Both the position numbers and the translations under genes were made by a program. This document shows positions 9,516-20,991 of a DNA stretch of 64,000 bases, in pieces. The notes beneath the pieces are model-generated. The model did no database searches, was not told the origin of the DNA, and saw only the letters and a program-made list of their open reading frames with translations. The DNA comes from Arsenophonus sp052171275 (lineage in GTDB: Bacteria > Pseudomonadota > Gammaproteobacteria > Enterobacterales > Enterobacteriaceae): the NCBI GenBank assembly GCA_052171275.1, contig CM125795.1:1488001-1552000 (forward strand). Direction: 5' to 3'. Position 1 is the stretch's first letter, and the number at the start of each line of letters is the position of its first letter.

Positions 9516-10106
9516 ATGAATTATATAAAGTTGATTGTCGGTCTAGGTAACCCAGGTTCTAAATATATGTTAACCAGACATAATGTAGGCGCTTCGTATG
9601 TTGAATTGTTAGCTAAAAAACATAATAAATTATTAAAAAAAGAAAATAAATTCTTTGGTTATACCACTAAAATCAATTTAGAAAATAATGATGTTTGCTT
9701 ATTGATACCGACAACATATATTAATCTCAGTGGAAAATCAGTATTAACATTAACTAATTTTTATCAAATAAAACCAAATGAAATTCTTGTTGCGCATGAT
9801 GAATTAGATTTGATACCAGGAATAGCAAAAATAAAATTCGGTGGTAGTAATAACGGACATAATGGCATTAAAGATATCCAAAATAAGCTTGGTAATAATC
9901 CTGATTTTTATCGTTTACGTATTGGTATTGGTCACCCTGGAGATAAAAATAAAGTCGTTAGATTTGTATTAGGCAAGCCAATCTTAGAAGAACAAAAATT
10001 AATTGATAAAATAATTATTAAAGCTATACATTGTACTTCAATACTTTTTGAAGAAGGAATTAATAAAGCAATAAATAAATTACATACTTTTAAATCATTT
10101 AATTAA
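9516..10106 (+). CDS. pth: Peptidyl-tRNA hydrolase
   Basis: Pth releases tRNA from peptidyl-tRNAs that drop off the ribosome and is essential in E. coli. The 196-residue protein (E. coli 194) has the N-terminal IKLIVGLGNPG, the catalytic histidine in TRHNVG (residue 22), the tRNA-contacting FFGYTT, PTTYINLSGKSV, the catalytic aspartate in AHDELDL, and RLRIGIGHPGDKNKVV. The start at ATG gives MNYIKLIVGL against E. coli MTIKLIVGL; only a weak ribosome-binding site is visible. ychF follows 119 bases downstream, the usual pairing. Confidence 0.97.
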   Translation: MNYIKLIVGLGNPGSKYMLTRHNVGASYVELLAKKHNKLLKKENKFFGYTTKINLENNDVCLLIPTTYINLSGKSVLTLTNFYQIKPNEILVAHDELDLIPGIAKIKFGGSNNGHNGIKDIQNKLGNNPDFYRLRIGIGHPGDKNKVVRFVLGKPILEEQKLIDKIIIKAIHCTSILFEEGINKAINKLHTFKSFN

Positions 10107-10225
10107 AATTATGTAATCATCTTTTAAATAATAATTATCTTTATATTAATATTCGTTAAAATTCATCAATATTAATGAATTAATAATAAAAGATTAAATA
10201 GATAAAAATTAAGGTTAACATATTT

Positions 10226-11317
10226 ATGGGATTTAAATGCGGTATTATTGGCCTACCAAATGTAGGGAAATCAACACTTTTTAAAGCATTAACAAAAGCT
10301 CATGTCGATATAGGAAACTTCCCTTTTTGTACTATTAAGCCTAATATTGGTATGGTATCAGTACCAGATCCTCGTCTTGATCAATTAGCAAAAATTGTGA
10401 AACCAAAACAAATATTAAGCACTAAAATGGAATTTGTCGATATTGCTGGACTAGTAAAAGGTGCATCTAAAGGTGAAGGTTTAGGTAATAAATTTTTAAA
10501 CAACATCTCTAAAACTGAAGCTATAGGACATGTTGTTCGTTGTTTTGATAATGATAATATCACTCATGTTAATGGAAAACTTGATATAATAGAAGATATT
10601 GACACAATTAATATTGAACTAATATTGGCTGATTTACATGTTTGTCAACATACTATTCATCGCATTCAGAAAAAAAATAAATGTAGTCCGAAAGAAGTAA
10701 AAATTGAATTAGAAATTCTGATAAAATGTTTATCGCATCTTGAAAATGAAAATATGCTACGTGATTTAAAATTAAATAAAAAAGAAAAAGATATAATTCG
10801 TTATCTTAATTTTTTAACTATAAAGCCAATTATGTATATTGCAAATATAAGTGAGAATGGAATTAATAATAATCAATATATAAATACAGTGCGCGTTATT
10901 GCTGAAAGATATGGTTCTATTGTAGTGCCAATATGTGCTACAGTTGAAGCTGATATAGCTGAATTAGATGAAAATGAACGCGATCAATTTATGATTGATC
11001 TTAATATTAAAAATTCAGGATTAAATCGTATGATCATCGCTGGTTATAAATTACTTAATTTACAAACCTACTTTACTGTTGGCATTAAAGAAGTCCGAGC
11101 ATGGACAATACAAGCCGGTGATACAGCACTGCAAGCAGCAGGTAAAATTCATACAGATTTTAAAAAAGGTTTTATTCGTGCACAAATAATTTCATTTATG
11201 GATTTTATTTACTATAATGGAGAACAAAATGCTAAAGAAGCTGGAAAAATGCATGTAGAAGGTAAAGATTATGTTGTGCAAGACGGTGATGTGATAAATT
11301 TTTTGTTTAATATTTGA
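10226..11317 (+). CDS. ychF: Redox-responsive ribosome-associated ATPase YchF (Obg family)
   Basis: YchF is an Obg-family P-loop protein that prefers ATP, binds ribosomes and modulates stress responses and leaderless mRNA translation in E. coli. The 363-residue protein shows the Walker A loop GLPNVGKST at residues 9-17, the G3 region DIAGLVKGASKGEGLGN, and NISE in place of the canonical NKxD, typical of YchF and the reason for its ATP preference. A helical insert follows, then the C-terminal TGS domain (YFTVGIKEVRAWTI, GFIRAQIISF). The start is supported by AAGG upstream and by MGFKCGIIGLPNVG, as in E. coli. It ends the housekeeping island; a 5.7 kb desert follows. Confidence 0.97.
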   Translation: MGFKCGIIGLPNVGKSTLFKALTKAHVDIGNFPFCTIKPNIGMVSVPDPRLDQLAKIVKPKQILSTKMEFVDIAGLVKGASKGEGLGNKFLNNISKTEAIGHVVRCFDNDNITHVNGKLDIIEDIDTINIELILADLHVCQHTIHRIQKKNKCSPKEVKIELEILIKCLSHLENENMLRDLKLNKKEKDIIRYLNFLTIKPIMYIANISENGINNNQYINTVRVIAERYGSIVVPICATVEADIAELDENERDQFMIDLNIKNSGLNRMIIAGYKLLNLQTYFTVGIKEVRAWTIQAGDTALQAAGKIHTDFKKGFIRAQIISFMDFIYYNGEQNAKEAGKMHVEGKDYVVQDGDVINFLFNI

Positions 11318-12497
11318 TTTATTTATATTGCTTTATGATATAAAATATAGTTTATAAAAATTATAGTTAATATTGAAGTCATTAGAAATCACGTATAATA
11401 TTTTTTATATACTTTATATGAAAATTACTAAATCTTTAATAGGAAAATTTCTTATTTAATAGTAGTTTCTATATAAGGATAAAAAATTATCGATTAGATT
11501 ATTGATCTTATTTTTAAAAAAATAAATGCTAATAATAATCCATTCAACTATAAAAATTAAAGATATTTAAAATAGCTGTTGAAAAGAAAGTTTTTCATAC
11601 TTTTCTATTAAGTATTTTAATTTTTTTTTAAAAATATTAAAAAATTAAATAGAAATTATTTAAGTTTAAATTATACTATGTTAATAATAATATTAATTTT
11701 ATTAAGATTCTTATAATAAATAAGAATAATATTTAAAAATTTACTTAAAATAGATAGTCGATATATATTTATCAAATACAAAGTAACACATTACTTAATA
11801 TTACAATATTAATTTATTATTATATTAGTTTCTAAAAAGAATAACTAATAACAATATTCATCATTTTATTTTAAAATATAAATTGAACAATTATAATAAA
11901 GAAATGTTAGTTTTTAACTAAAGATACTAAAAAATATAATAGAGAATTTTAATTATATAAAATTATTGTTATCAACATCATTGATCATTAAATAAATTTA
12001 ATCATTAATATTTTAAAATTAAGTTTATATGAAGATAATTTTCTTATCTTTAATAAAATTAAAAATAAGTTTAAACTACCTAAGTTAAGAAATAAAAAAA
12101 TTGAATTATATACAAATGTTAAATCAGGTTATAAAATGAAGTTGTCATTAATTACAAGAATAAGAGTTCATATTTTAATCAGTAAAATATTAATAACTCT
12201 TATTCATTTACTATAAATAAATATTTTAATGATAAAAAACGAATAAATCTATGGTTATAAATAGACTTGATATTAGTTAAAATTAGTGATAGAAAAAAAT
12301 CAATGATAAAAATATATGTTATAACAAAATAAATATATATGCAATATATAAAATAAATAAAATATAGAAAATAAAATTAAATCTTAGTGTTAATCAAGAA
12401 GCACTAATGTTTTATAAAAAATAATAATAATAAATATTAATTATATACTCTATGTCAATATTTATAGAATAAACTAAATAGTTTGAAAACACTAATA

Positions 12498-12533
12498 ACT
12501 AACTCAGTTTATTTATAAATAAACTGAGTTAGT
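12498..12533. repeat. 36-bp perfect palindrome
   Basis: The 18-base half ACTAACTCAGTTTATTTA is followed directly by its exact reverse complement. It could form a hairpin on either strand or a cruciform. It lies in gene-free sequence more than 1 kb from ychF, without a U-tract, so it is not an obvious terminator. Confidence 0.8.
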
Positions 12534-15500
12534 ATAAAAAGATCTTAAATAATAATACTTATATAATATAGATATAAGTCTTTTAATCAAAAAATATACT
12601 ATTAATGTATAGAAAATACTTAAGGAAAATAATTATTATAATTTTTAGTACAATATGAGAAATAAATAAATATATAAATATTTATTTATAAATTAGTTAT
12701 GTAATGATGTTGCAAAATAATGAAAGAATATATTTATTTGTTTTTTACATTTAATCTCATTAATGTTGTTTATTGATAACATCAAATATGAATCTTTAAT
12801 ATATAATAAATTATATCAATTTCATCAATTTATTTTTTTTAAATATTACATTTTTAAATGTAGATATATTGCATAATTATTAAAATTAAGTTAAATTATT
12901 AAAGAAATGAAATATTATCAATAGTATAACTTAATAATCATGATCATCTTCTTAAATTTTACTTAATAATAATTATTTAATAAGTAAAATATCAAAAACG
13001 TAAGATATGAAATAAACTTTGGAAAATTGAAACTCATAACATTAACAATTAATTCAAATGATCATTAAAATAATAATTAGAGTTTATTACTATCTAAAAA
13101 ATTAGATCATTTGTATAAAAATAGCAGTTAAAATACGCTATATAGTTTATAAAGATATACGTAACTCATTAAATGTAGTCTAATATTAATCTCCAATATA
13201 TTACTTTAATTAATAAACTGATATAAATAATTATTATTAATAGTTATTATTATAATCTTTATAACAAAAAACAATTGTAAAATAAAAAAATAAATATGTA
13301 AATCCATCATCCCACATAAATTAATATTAATTTAAAACACAAATTATAATTTTAAAATAGGAAATATGATTAAATGCACTTGTAGATTACAAAATAATTA
13401 TTTTAAGAATTAGTTTTTATAAAAATTATATAGCTTATTGCTAGCTTATATAAATTAAAGTTATAACTATATGTCCATTATATTATAAAACTTAAATTTA
13501 ATGTATAAAATTTATTAATCACTATTTACAAGTTATAGATAATAGTTTTTTAAGCTGATAATTTTCAAAAATTATATCTTTTCATAACTATCTTTTAATA
13601 AACTAATTATTCTAATATAATTAGTTTTTATAAAAATTTTAATAATAGTTAATAATAAAATATTAAATAAAAAAAACTATTTTTAAATATAATTATTCTA
13701 GTTAAAATCTATTAATTTTGAAATTAATATTCTAACTAGAATTAATATATAAATTAATTATTTAATTATATATTTTATTATTAATAATTTTATATTTAAT
13801 GAATTATAATTAATTGTTTATATATTAATAAACTCCTTTAAAAAATAATTAAATTATTTAGTAATAAAATAACACTAAAGATAATAACATTAATAAAAAT
13901 TATTTTTTACTAAATTTAATAATATGGATTTAATACTTAAGTTATATCAATTTGGTTGTAATGATTTTTTTTTAATCTTAAATAAAATAAAAAAAATAAT
14001 AAATCAAGTATTAAGATAGATATATATAATTAATTTATAGTTATAATAAAAAAAATTTTAATAATGACATAACAGATTCACAAGTACTCTATATACTTAT
14101 TATATAAAAATAATCACAATAATGATTTAAAATTTTTTTAGATGAACAAGTTATTAATTTGATTAATAAATACTAATAATGATAATTAAAATTATATTAT
14201 TGTTATACCAACTAAATTAAATATTAAAGCTTATTTTCTACTAGAAGAACATAATAAGAAGAATATATAAACTTTTATTTTTGCAAGGAGAGTAAAAGTT
14301 TATTCGAATAAATATTATTTATTGAAATCATAGGAAAAATAAATTATAGATTTTTTTAGATAAAAATATTTTCAATGTTATGTTAATAAAAATTATTATT
14401 TAAATGTTTTAAATATTTAAATAAATATAAATATGCTAGTAATTATATTAATGTAATTACTAATTTTACCAATATAAACAAATTTTCTATTATCAAGTAA
14501 TATTCTAACGTTAACTAATATCAATCTTAAATATTTATTTTATAAGATTAATTAATAAAAAATATAATAATAAATAATAAAATAATATCTATTATAAAAT
14601 GATATACAATTAACAAAAAGAAGTAGTTAATATAAAACTAAATACTATTTATAAATAAAAAAAAGGAGATGATATTTTAAAATAAATCAATATGTTTATT
14701 TATTTTAAATAAAATTTATTTTAATTTCAATTAAATAAAAATTTAAAATAAAATTGATGAATTTAATTATAAAGACTAGATAAATTCTATGTTATATAAA
14801 TAAAAAAGACAATTAAGATTATAAAATTAATATTTTTAAAATAAGGATAATATAGTGATTCTATCTCATTTATAAAATTAATAATAAAACTTCAACGTAA
14901 AATGCTAATTTATATTATAATCAATATCACATATTTTATGCTGATGATCATTTCATTTATATTTTATGCCGTAAAAAATATTCTAAGTATATATATGCAT
15001 TATGAGAAATTAGTAAAAATACTTTTTAATATAAATTGCATAATAAGATATTATACAATATTGATTTAATTTATTAATTAAGTTATATTATTTAACTAAC
15101 TTAATATATAATATCATAATTACAATACTTTTCTAAAAAAATAATATATCAAATATAAACAAGTATTTTCTATATTTAAATTTAAATAATAATATAATAC
15201 GGATTTAAAATATTTTGTTACTTACTTTATAAGTCTAATATTTTATTAGTATCAATAAGAATAATAAGGATTATTTTAAATTAATATAGAAATATTTTTT
15301 TTAAAAAGAATGATTAATAAATTATTACCACTATTTTATTTAAATAATTAATAATCAAAATAATTTGATTAATTAAATATAAAATTATAAAAATAACTAC
15401 TTTATTGTATAATAATAAAGTTTAGATAATTTATTATTAATACTTAAATAACTTTATAAAACAATATTATAGTTATAATAATTCAATAATATTGATATTA

Positions 15501-16582
15501 TAAATATAATAAATAAATTATTATAAAAATCAATTGCTATTTTTATAAAAATTATTTTCAAATTAAAAGTATAACATCTTACTTAAATGATAATTATTTT
15601 TTAGAAAAAATAATTAATTAAATTAATTATTTTATAGTATTTTAAAATTTTAATGTTTTTAAAAAAATATAAATAAATTATTAGTAATAAATATTACTAA
15701 TTGAATTACTAAAAAAATAATTAAAATATATAAAAATTAGAATTTAATATTAAATAATTTTTGAAAATAAAAAACAATTTATTACAGTAATATAACTATT
15801 TTTTTTAAAATATTGATCTTAATACGATTATTTTATAGATATTTATTTCTTCATATAATAATAACTAAATTTTATTTTTCTTTATTTTTAAATAAATAAT
15901 TTAATTATAAAATAATATGTTAAAATAATCAAATTAATTTTATTAACAGTGAAAATTATAAATAATCTAATTTTTGATTTTTTTATTAATAGTAAGTACT
16001 TATATACAAATATAGAAGATTTCAAATTATAATACATAATAACATTATGTATTATAAACTTAAAAAAAATAAGTTATTTATACAATGGTTTCAGAAAAAA
16101 TAAATCTAATAATATTAGTATTAATTTTTTAATTTATCTTATAATTTTATTATACGAGAAAACTAAAAACAAAATGTACAACTAATATAATTAACAGGTA
16201 AATAAATCTATTTAAATAAATTATGGATATCATTTTTATATTTTTATTTATAGTGCAATCTTTTTATCGTTATATTTATTCTAATGCATATAAATTTATT
16301 ATTACTTATAAAATAAGTAATATATTTAATTATTTGGTTTAATTATTTAAACTTTATATAACTATTATTATCTATTATATATATTTAATTTTTATTTTTT
16401 TTGAAAGAATAGTAGTTATTAAAAATTATTCTAATATATACATATACTTAATATGAAATTTCGATTCATTTTTTGAAAGCAAAAAATGAAAAGAATAAAA
16501 TAATTTTTAATATACTTATATAAAATAAATATTTTTAAATAGAAAAACTAATTATTTAATTTTATACAGTATTACTCTTTTT

Positions 16583-16635
16583 TATTACTTTTATCTCTAT
16601 TTTTATCTTAGATAAAAATAGAGATAAAAGTAATA
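16583..16635. repeat. 53-bp near-perfect palindrome (26-bp arms, 1-base centre)
   Basis: The left arm runs 16583-16608 and includes ACTTTTATCTCTATTTTTAT; the right arm 16610-16635 is its exact reverse complement, with a single T between them. This is the longest perfect inverted repeat I found. It lies about 430 bases beyond the htpX 3' end in gene-free sequence. Confidence 0.82.
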
Positions 16636-17058
16636 TTAAAAAATAAAATCAATTAATTAAATATTATATTAAATATATTTTTTTAAATTTAAGAATTAAT
16701 ATAAAGAATTATATGAAATTATAGAATTGTATATAACATTATTAAATATTCATTGCTTTATTTTTAATTTATTAAATATAAAAAAAATGATAAATAATTA
16801 ATTAAGCCAATATTGATGTTAAAGATATGATTATTGAAATTTAATTATTTACTTAAAAATTTTATAACTTCTATATTAAAAGATATAACATTAAGATAAT
16901 ATAGAAAGAATTATATTTATATAATATAAAAATATTACTAATTAAATATCATAATCTAAGTAAATTGTTAAAATAAAATAAAATAAAATTAAAATTACTA
17001 ATTAATTAAAATTAATAACTAAATCTCCACATTAACCTGCACTAAAGTAATATAAGAT

Positions 17059-17086
17059 CACTTATCTTTATTACTTAAGATAAGTG
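17059..17086 (-). terminator. Hairpin across the htpX stop codon
   Basis: Ten-base arms CACTTATCTT and AAGATAAGTG flank an 8-base loop that contains the htpX stop codon. In the htpX direction a loose AU-rich tract follows. It may act as a terminator or 3'-end stabiliser; the missing clean U-run keeps confidence moderate. Confidence 0.45.
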
Positions 17087-17955
17087 CCCATATTTAAAGC
17101 CTCAATACGTTTTTGAATAGGTGGGTGAGACAAAAATAATTCACTAAAACGTTCAGAACGTCCATTAATATAAAAAGCTGTCATACTACTATCTACTTCC
17201 TTAGGTCCATAACTTGTTTTTAACCGATGTAGCGCAGCTATCATTTTTTCTTTACCTACTAAATTAGCTGAACCAGCATCTGCACGAAATTCACGATAAC
17301 GCGAGAACCCCATGGTGATAATAGTAGCTAAAACACCAAATATAACTTCTAGTATCATTGACACAAGAAAGTAAGTCATTGAATTATCTTGGTTACTTTC
17401 ATTATCATTATTATTATTTGATAAAATTCCTGATGTTAGCTGAGCAATCATGCGAGAAATAAAAATAACAAAAGTATTTATCACCCCTTGTAATAAAGTC
17501 ATTGTTACCATATCACCGTTAGCTATATGGCTAATTTCATGAGCAATAACTGCTTCAGTTTCATGAAGATCCATATCTTCAAGCAAACCTGAACTAATAG
17601 CAATAAGTGATGAATTACGATTAGCTCCTGTAGCAAAAGCATTAATATCTTCTGCATGATAAATAGCAACTTCTGGCATTTTAATACCAACTTGATCAGC
17701 TTGATTTTTGATAGTATTTAAGAGCCAACATTCTATTTCTGTTATTGGTTTTGTAATTAATTTTCCACCGATAGAATGTAATGCCATCTGTTTTGAAATT
17801 AATAATGAGATGAATGAACCACTAAAACCAAAAATACCAGACATAATTATTAATCCAAGAATACTTTCTCTATGGATACCTGTTAAACTTAAAATAATAC
17901 CAAATACAAACATTACTGCCAAATTTGTAAATAAAAACAAGGCTATTCGCATCAT
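17071..17955 (-). CDS. htpX: Membrane zinc protease HtpX
   Basis: HtpX is an inner-membrane M48 metalloprotease that works with FtsH in membrane-protein quality control. The 294-residue protein (E. coli 293) has two N-terminal membrane segments (about 5-25 and 33-53), the zinc-binding HEISH at residues 139-143 followed by IANGDMVTMTL, two further membrane segments around 155-172 and 192-215, and SRYREFRADAGSA with the third zinc ligand. The start MMRIALFL is identical to E. coli, with AAGGAA upstream. In E. coli the order is proQ-prc-htpX on one strand; the same order and strand hold here, but prc is degraded. A hairpin overlaps the stop codon. Confidence 0.97.
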   Translation of the reverse strand: MMRIALFLFTNLAVMFVFGIILSLTGIHRESILGLIIMSGIFGFSGSFISLLISKQMALHSIGGKLITKPITEIECWLLNTIKNQADQVGIKMPEVAIYHAEDINAFATGANRNSSLIAISSGLLEDMDLHETEAVIAHEISHIANGDMVTMTLLQGVINTFVIFISRMIAQLTSGILSNNNNDNESNQDNSMTYFLVSMILEVIFGVLATIITMGFSRYREFRADAGSANLVGKEKMIAALHRLKTSYGPKEVDSSMTAFYINGRSERFSELFLSHPPIQKRIEALNMGTYLK

Positions 17956-17999
17956 AAAAATTATTTTCCTTCAATTAATTAATAATGATTAATCATAAA

Positions 18000-20250
18000 T
18001 TAATAATACTAATAATGTTTATTTATAATTTTTCAATTTATAATTTATTCAAATAAAGAAATCTATTAAATTTTATATTCTATAAAAAACTATAAAAGAT
18101 TATTTTTAAAATAAAAGTTAATATATTAATCTCATTGTTTCTTTTGATAGAACTTTAGCACTTTTAAAATTTAAAAAATAAAGTGTAATTCTTATAGCTT
18201 AATTTAAACTATTTGATTAGTTATTCATAGTTTTTAAATTATCTTATTATTTTAGTAATGATTTATTTCACCTAATAAAACGTTTATTTAATACAGATAT
18301 AATTTGATATTATCAATTTTTTTATTTTATTTCTCAAACTTAATATATTTAAATAAATAATAATATTAATTATTACTTTAATGATATTAAAATTGGTAAC
18401 AGAGCATTTCTCTGATTAAGATATTTAAATCCAGTGTTTTTTCTATACCTTCTAATAATAATTAAAGATTAAAATAACAAGATGTTAATTAAAATTATCA
18501 AAGTAATATTATTACTGTACTTATTTGGTAAAATATTATCAAGAGATAAAAGATATTATTTTTATAATTCTAACCGTCATGTTTCAATTAAATATATATT
18601 TATTATAATGATATTTGTATTACTAAATTTTTGTTAAATGCTATCATGATTAATATTATAAAACTTATGAATAAGAATATTATTCAGATCCTAAAATCCA
18701 GTAACTTAGATACAATATCTCAAATATAAAAACAATTTAAATGATAGTATCGTTGAAACTTCAATTTATCAAGAGAATGATTCTTCAATAATTAATTTAA
18801 GACTATGATCCATGTATATTACAGTAGAAAAAAATTCAATTCTTAATAATTAAAATAATTAATTTATACATAACTAAAGCTTTATAATAAACAAGATTAT
18901 CATAATCTTATATCTTAGATATTTTGTCATTATTATTAGTGATTTAATCGATTTAATCATTATGTAATAAATAAATCTTATAATAATATATCTTTAATTA
19001 AATCAACATCATAAAATTTATATATAAATCAATAAAAAATATTCTAATATTAATTTTAAACATTTTGTAATTTACATTTTAATATTATTTTCAATCTAAT
19101 ATAAAAACCAGTAATATAAATAAGTATACTATTTTTATAGATGTTTTTAATTCTAAATTTAAGTGTATAATATTTAAATTAAAGATATTGATGAAATTAA
19201 TATTACATTAGTGTCTGGATTAAAATATTTTGAATTTTTAAAAAAAACTATGAATATCTTACTTGGATTCAAGTACTTTAATTATCGCAGCAATATTATT
19301 TATAAACGTCAGCTAATAATATCTATTATTAGATTATTAGTTTTGCTTAAAATTAATGATCTTATCATTAATTTTTAATAATTTATTTTTCTCTGAAGAA
19401 AAACTAAACTTTATTTATTTAATGATCAAATAATCTCAATCTGTTTGTAAAGTACCAATCTTCTTTAAATTTCCTAATAATAAATTTATTTCTAAGTTAT
19501 ATATTTTCTATGCTTTATAAGATATATAGGGGGGAATAAATAGATATATTGATATATTTATTTTCATAAGTGCTCAAAGTTAATTAAAAAAACATCTTTA
19601 TTTTTAATTTATTATAGATGTTATAAATAATAGATCACAATGCTTAATTAATATTTACTTAATTTATTTATTATTTTTTACCTGAAAATTTCAGATTTAT
19701 AAAATTAAATTTAATTTTATAACATTAAATTTACTTAATAATTTAACGATTTTAGATTAATAGTGATTTACTCCTTATATACATCAATTATATCATTATT
19801 AACAAAATCTAGTATATATCAAACTATGATATAATATATTATCTAAATATTTATAAAACGTCATTGTTATGTTAAAATAGATTACACATAAGTTAACACC
19901 TAATCTAATCAATTTTTTAAATTGTTATTCTGCTTTATCTTTTCATTACTATAATTCATCAATTTATTATTATAAAAATATCATATTTATAAATCAAGTA
20001 TATATTAATATCTAAAAAAGATTTTTTAGAAAAGATTTTATCTTAATTAAATTAACGATAATAAAATGAATAAAAAAAATTGAATCAATTCTTTTTAGTA
20101 TTAAAATAGTATAGTAATATGTTCATTAAACTTTATGAAAGTTTTTTAATTTCAATTATCTTAAAGATGATAAAGTATCTGAAAATAAATAAGAGATTAT
20201 ACATATAAAAAATATAAAACTAAATTTAATCTAATTATTAATAAATGTTA
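18000..20250 (-). pseudogene. prc: Eroded remnant of prc (tail-specific protease)
   Basis: The 2.3 kb between htpX and proQ equals the place and roughly the size of prc (682 codons in E. coli). No frame is intact, but two fragments on the expected strand and in the expected order resemble Prc. At 19436-19498 the translation contains LLLGN...GTLQT, resembling LVVGEPTFGKGTVQQ. At 19204-19309 one frame, broken by a single TAA, reads INNIAAI... and then KNSKYFNPDTN, resembling WDSIDAAT and HNARIAKDPEF. The spacing between them is about 70 bases shorter than in prc. I found no N-terminal or PDZ piece. Outer limits are approximate. Synteny is strong support; the similarities alone are weak. Confidence 0.45.
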
Positions 20251-20274
20251 TTATAAAAACTTAATATCGTATTA

Positions 20275-20991
20275 TTATTTTAAATGCTTAGCACCTATGA
20301 TCATTGCTAATCCTGTTAATAATTGTACTCTAATCCCGCCTTTAACTATCTCAATTACTGACGCATCTATTACACTTTTACCAACTGTTATTTTTAATAC
20401 TTGACCAATTTTTACTGTAGAAATATCCGTTATAGACTCTGATTTTACTAAATCACTTATTTTGTTATTATTTATTTTTTTAGCACGATCTTTATCGTAA
20501 AGATTATTTTTATTTTTTTTATTTATTATATCAGCAATATTTGAGAAAGAGATCTTGCTTTTTTTATAAGAAGTTGATGATAATATATCTTTATCATGCA
20601 TCTTCCTTGTTTTTTTTTGAGATTCTAATTTTTTTAATTTTTCTAATGTTCGTTGAGCCTGAATTCTAGCTTTTGCTTCAATTATCTTTTGACACGCATA
20701 TTCTATATGTTCTGATTTTAAATCGCTACAATCATTACCATCTAAATCAACGCGTTTAACACCTTTTTTTATACTATATAGATAACGCCAACTAGAAGTG
20801 TAAATTCGTAAAGCAGAACGTAATTTTGTTTTAGTGATATTATCATTTTTATTTAATCTTATTAAAATATCCTGAAAAATTCTAATCTTTAATGGACGAA
20901 CGTTACCTTCAGATATAAAACAACAAGGAAAACTCTTAACCAAAAAAGCAATTATTTCTTTACTACTATTCAACTTATCTTGATTTTCCAT
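20275..20991 (-). CDS. proQ: RNA chaperone ProQ
   Basis: ProQ is a global RNA-binding protein of the FinO family that stabilises small RNAs and mRNA 3' ends and was first known through effects on the osmoprotectant transporter ProP. The 238-residue protein (E. coli 232) has the N-terminal FinO domain (residues 1 to about 115) with KLNSSKEIIAFL, RPLKIRIFQDIL, LRSALRIYTSSWRYLY and GVKRVDLDGN. A long lysine-rich linker follows (about 120-185), then the C-terminal Tudor-like domain (VKIGQVLKITVG, GGIRVQLLTGLAMI). AAGGAAG precedes the ATG. The linker is rich in Lys, Asn and Ile rather than Arg and Ala, as AT bias predicts. Retention with few known partners suggests that RNA-level control still matters in this cell. 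Confidence 0.95.
   Translation of the reverse strand: MENQDKLNSSKEIIAFLVKSFPCCFISEGNVRPLKIRIFQDILIRLNKNDNITKTKLRSALRIYTSSWRYLYSIKKGVKRVDLDGNDCSDLKSEHIEYACQKIIEAKARIQAQRTLEKLKKLESQKKTRKMHDKDILSSTSYKKSKISFSNIADIINKKNKNNLYDKDRAKKINNNKISDLVKSESITDISTVKIGQVLKITVGKSVIDASVIEIVKGGIRVQLLTGLAMIIGAKHLK

Larger units (their letters stand above)
11318..17070. other. 5.7 kb AT-rich desert between ychF and htpX
   Basis: No intact gene, tRNA or insertion sequence was recognised. The longest uninterrupted frame I followed is 11992-12216 on the plus strand (74 codons, one ATG in the middle); I cannot assign it. Two notable perfect inverted repeats lie at 12498-12533 and 16583-16635, and a 10-bp stem with a 15-base loop at 14268-14302. 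ychF and htpX are not neighbours in E. coli, so a rearrangement or a very large loss has joined two blocks here. Confidence 0.6.

Noticed and set aside
11992..12216. Idea that this stretch is the end of an OmpR-type regulator (VKSGY resembling RGxGY) joined to a sensor kinase start
   Set aside because: The resemblance is only a few residues, and no receiver domain or kinase H-box was found on either side.
19529..19534. Run of six G in the prc gap
   Set aside because: It is striking in such AT-rich sequence, but a single homopolymer proves nothing and may be a slippage or sequencing artefact.
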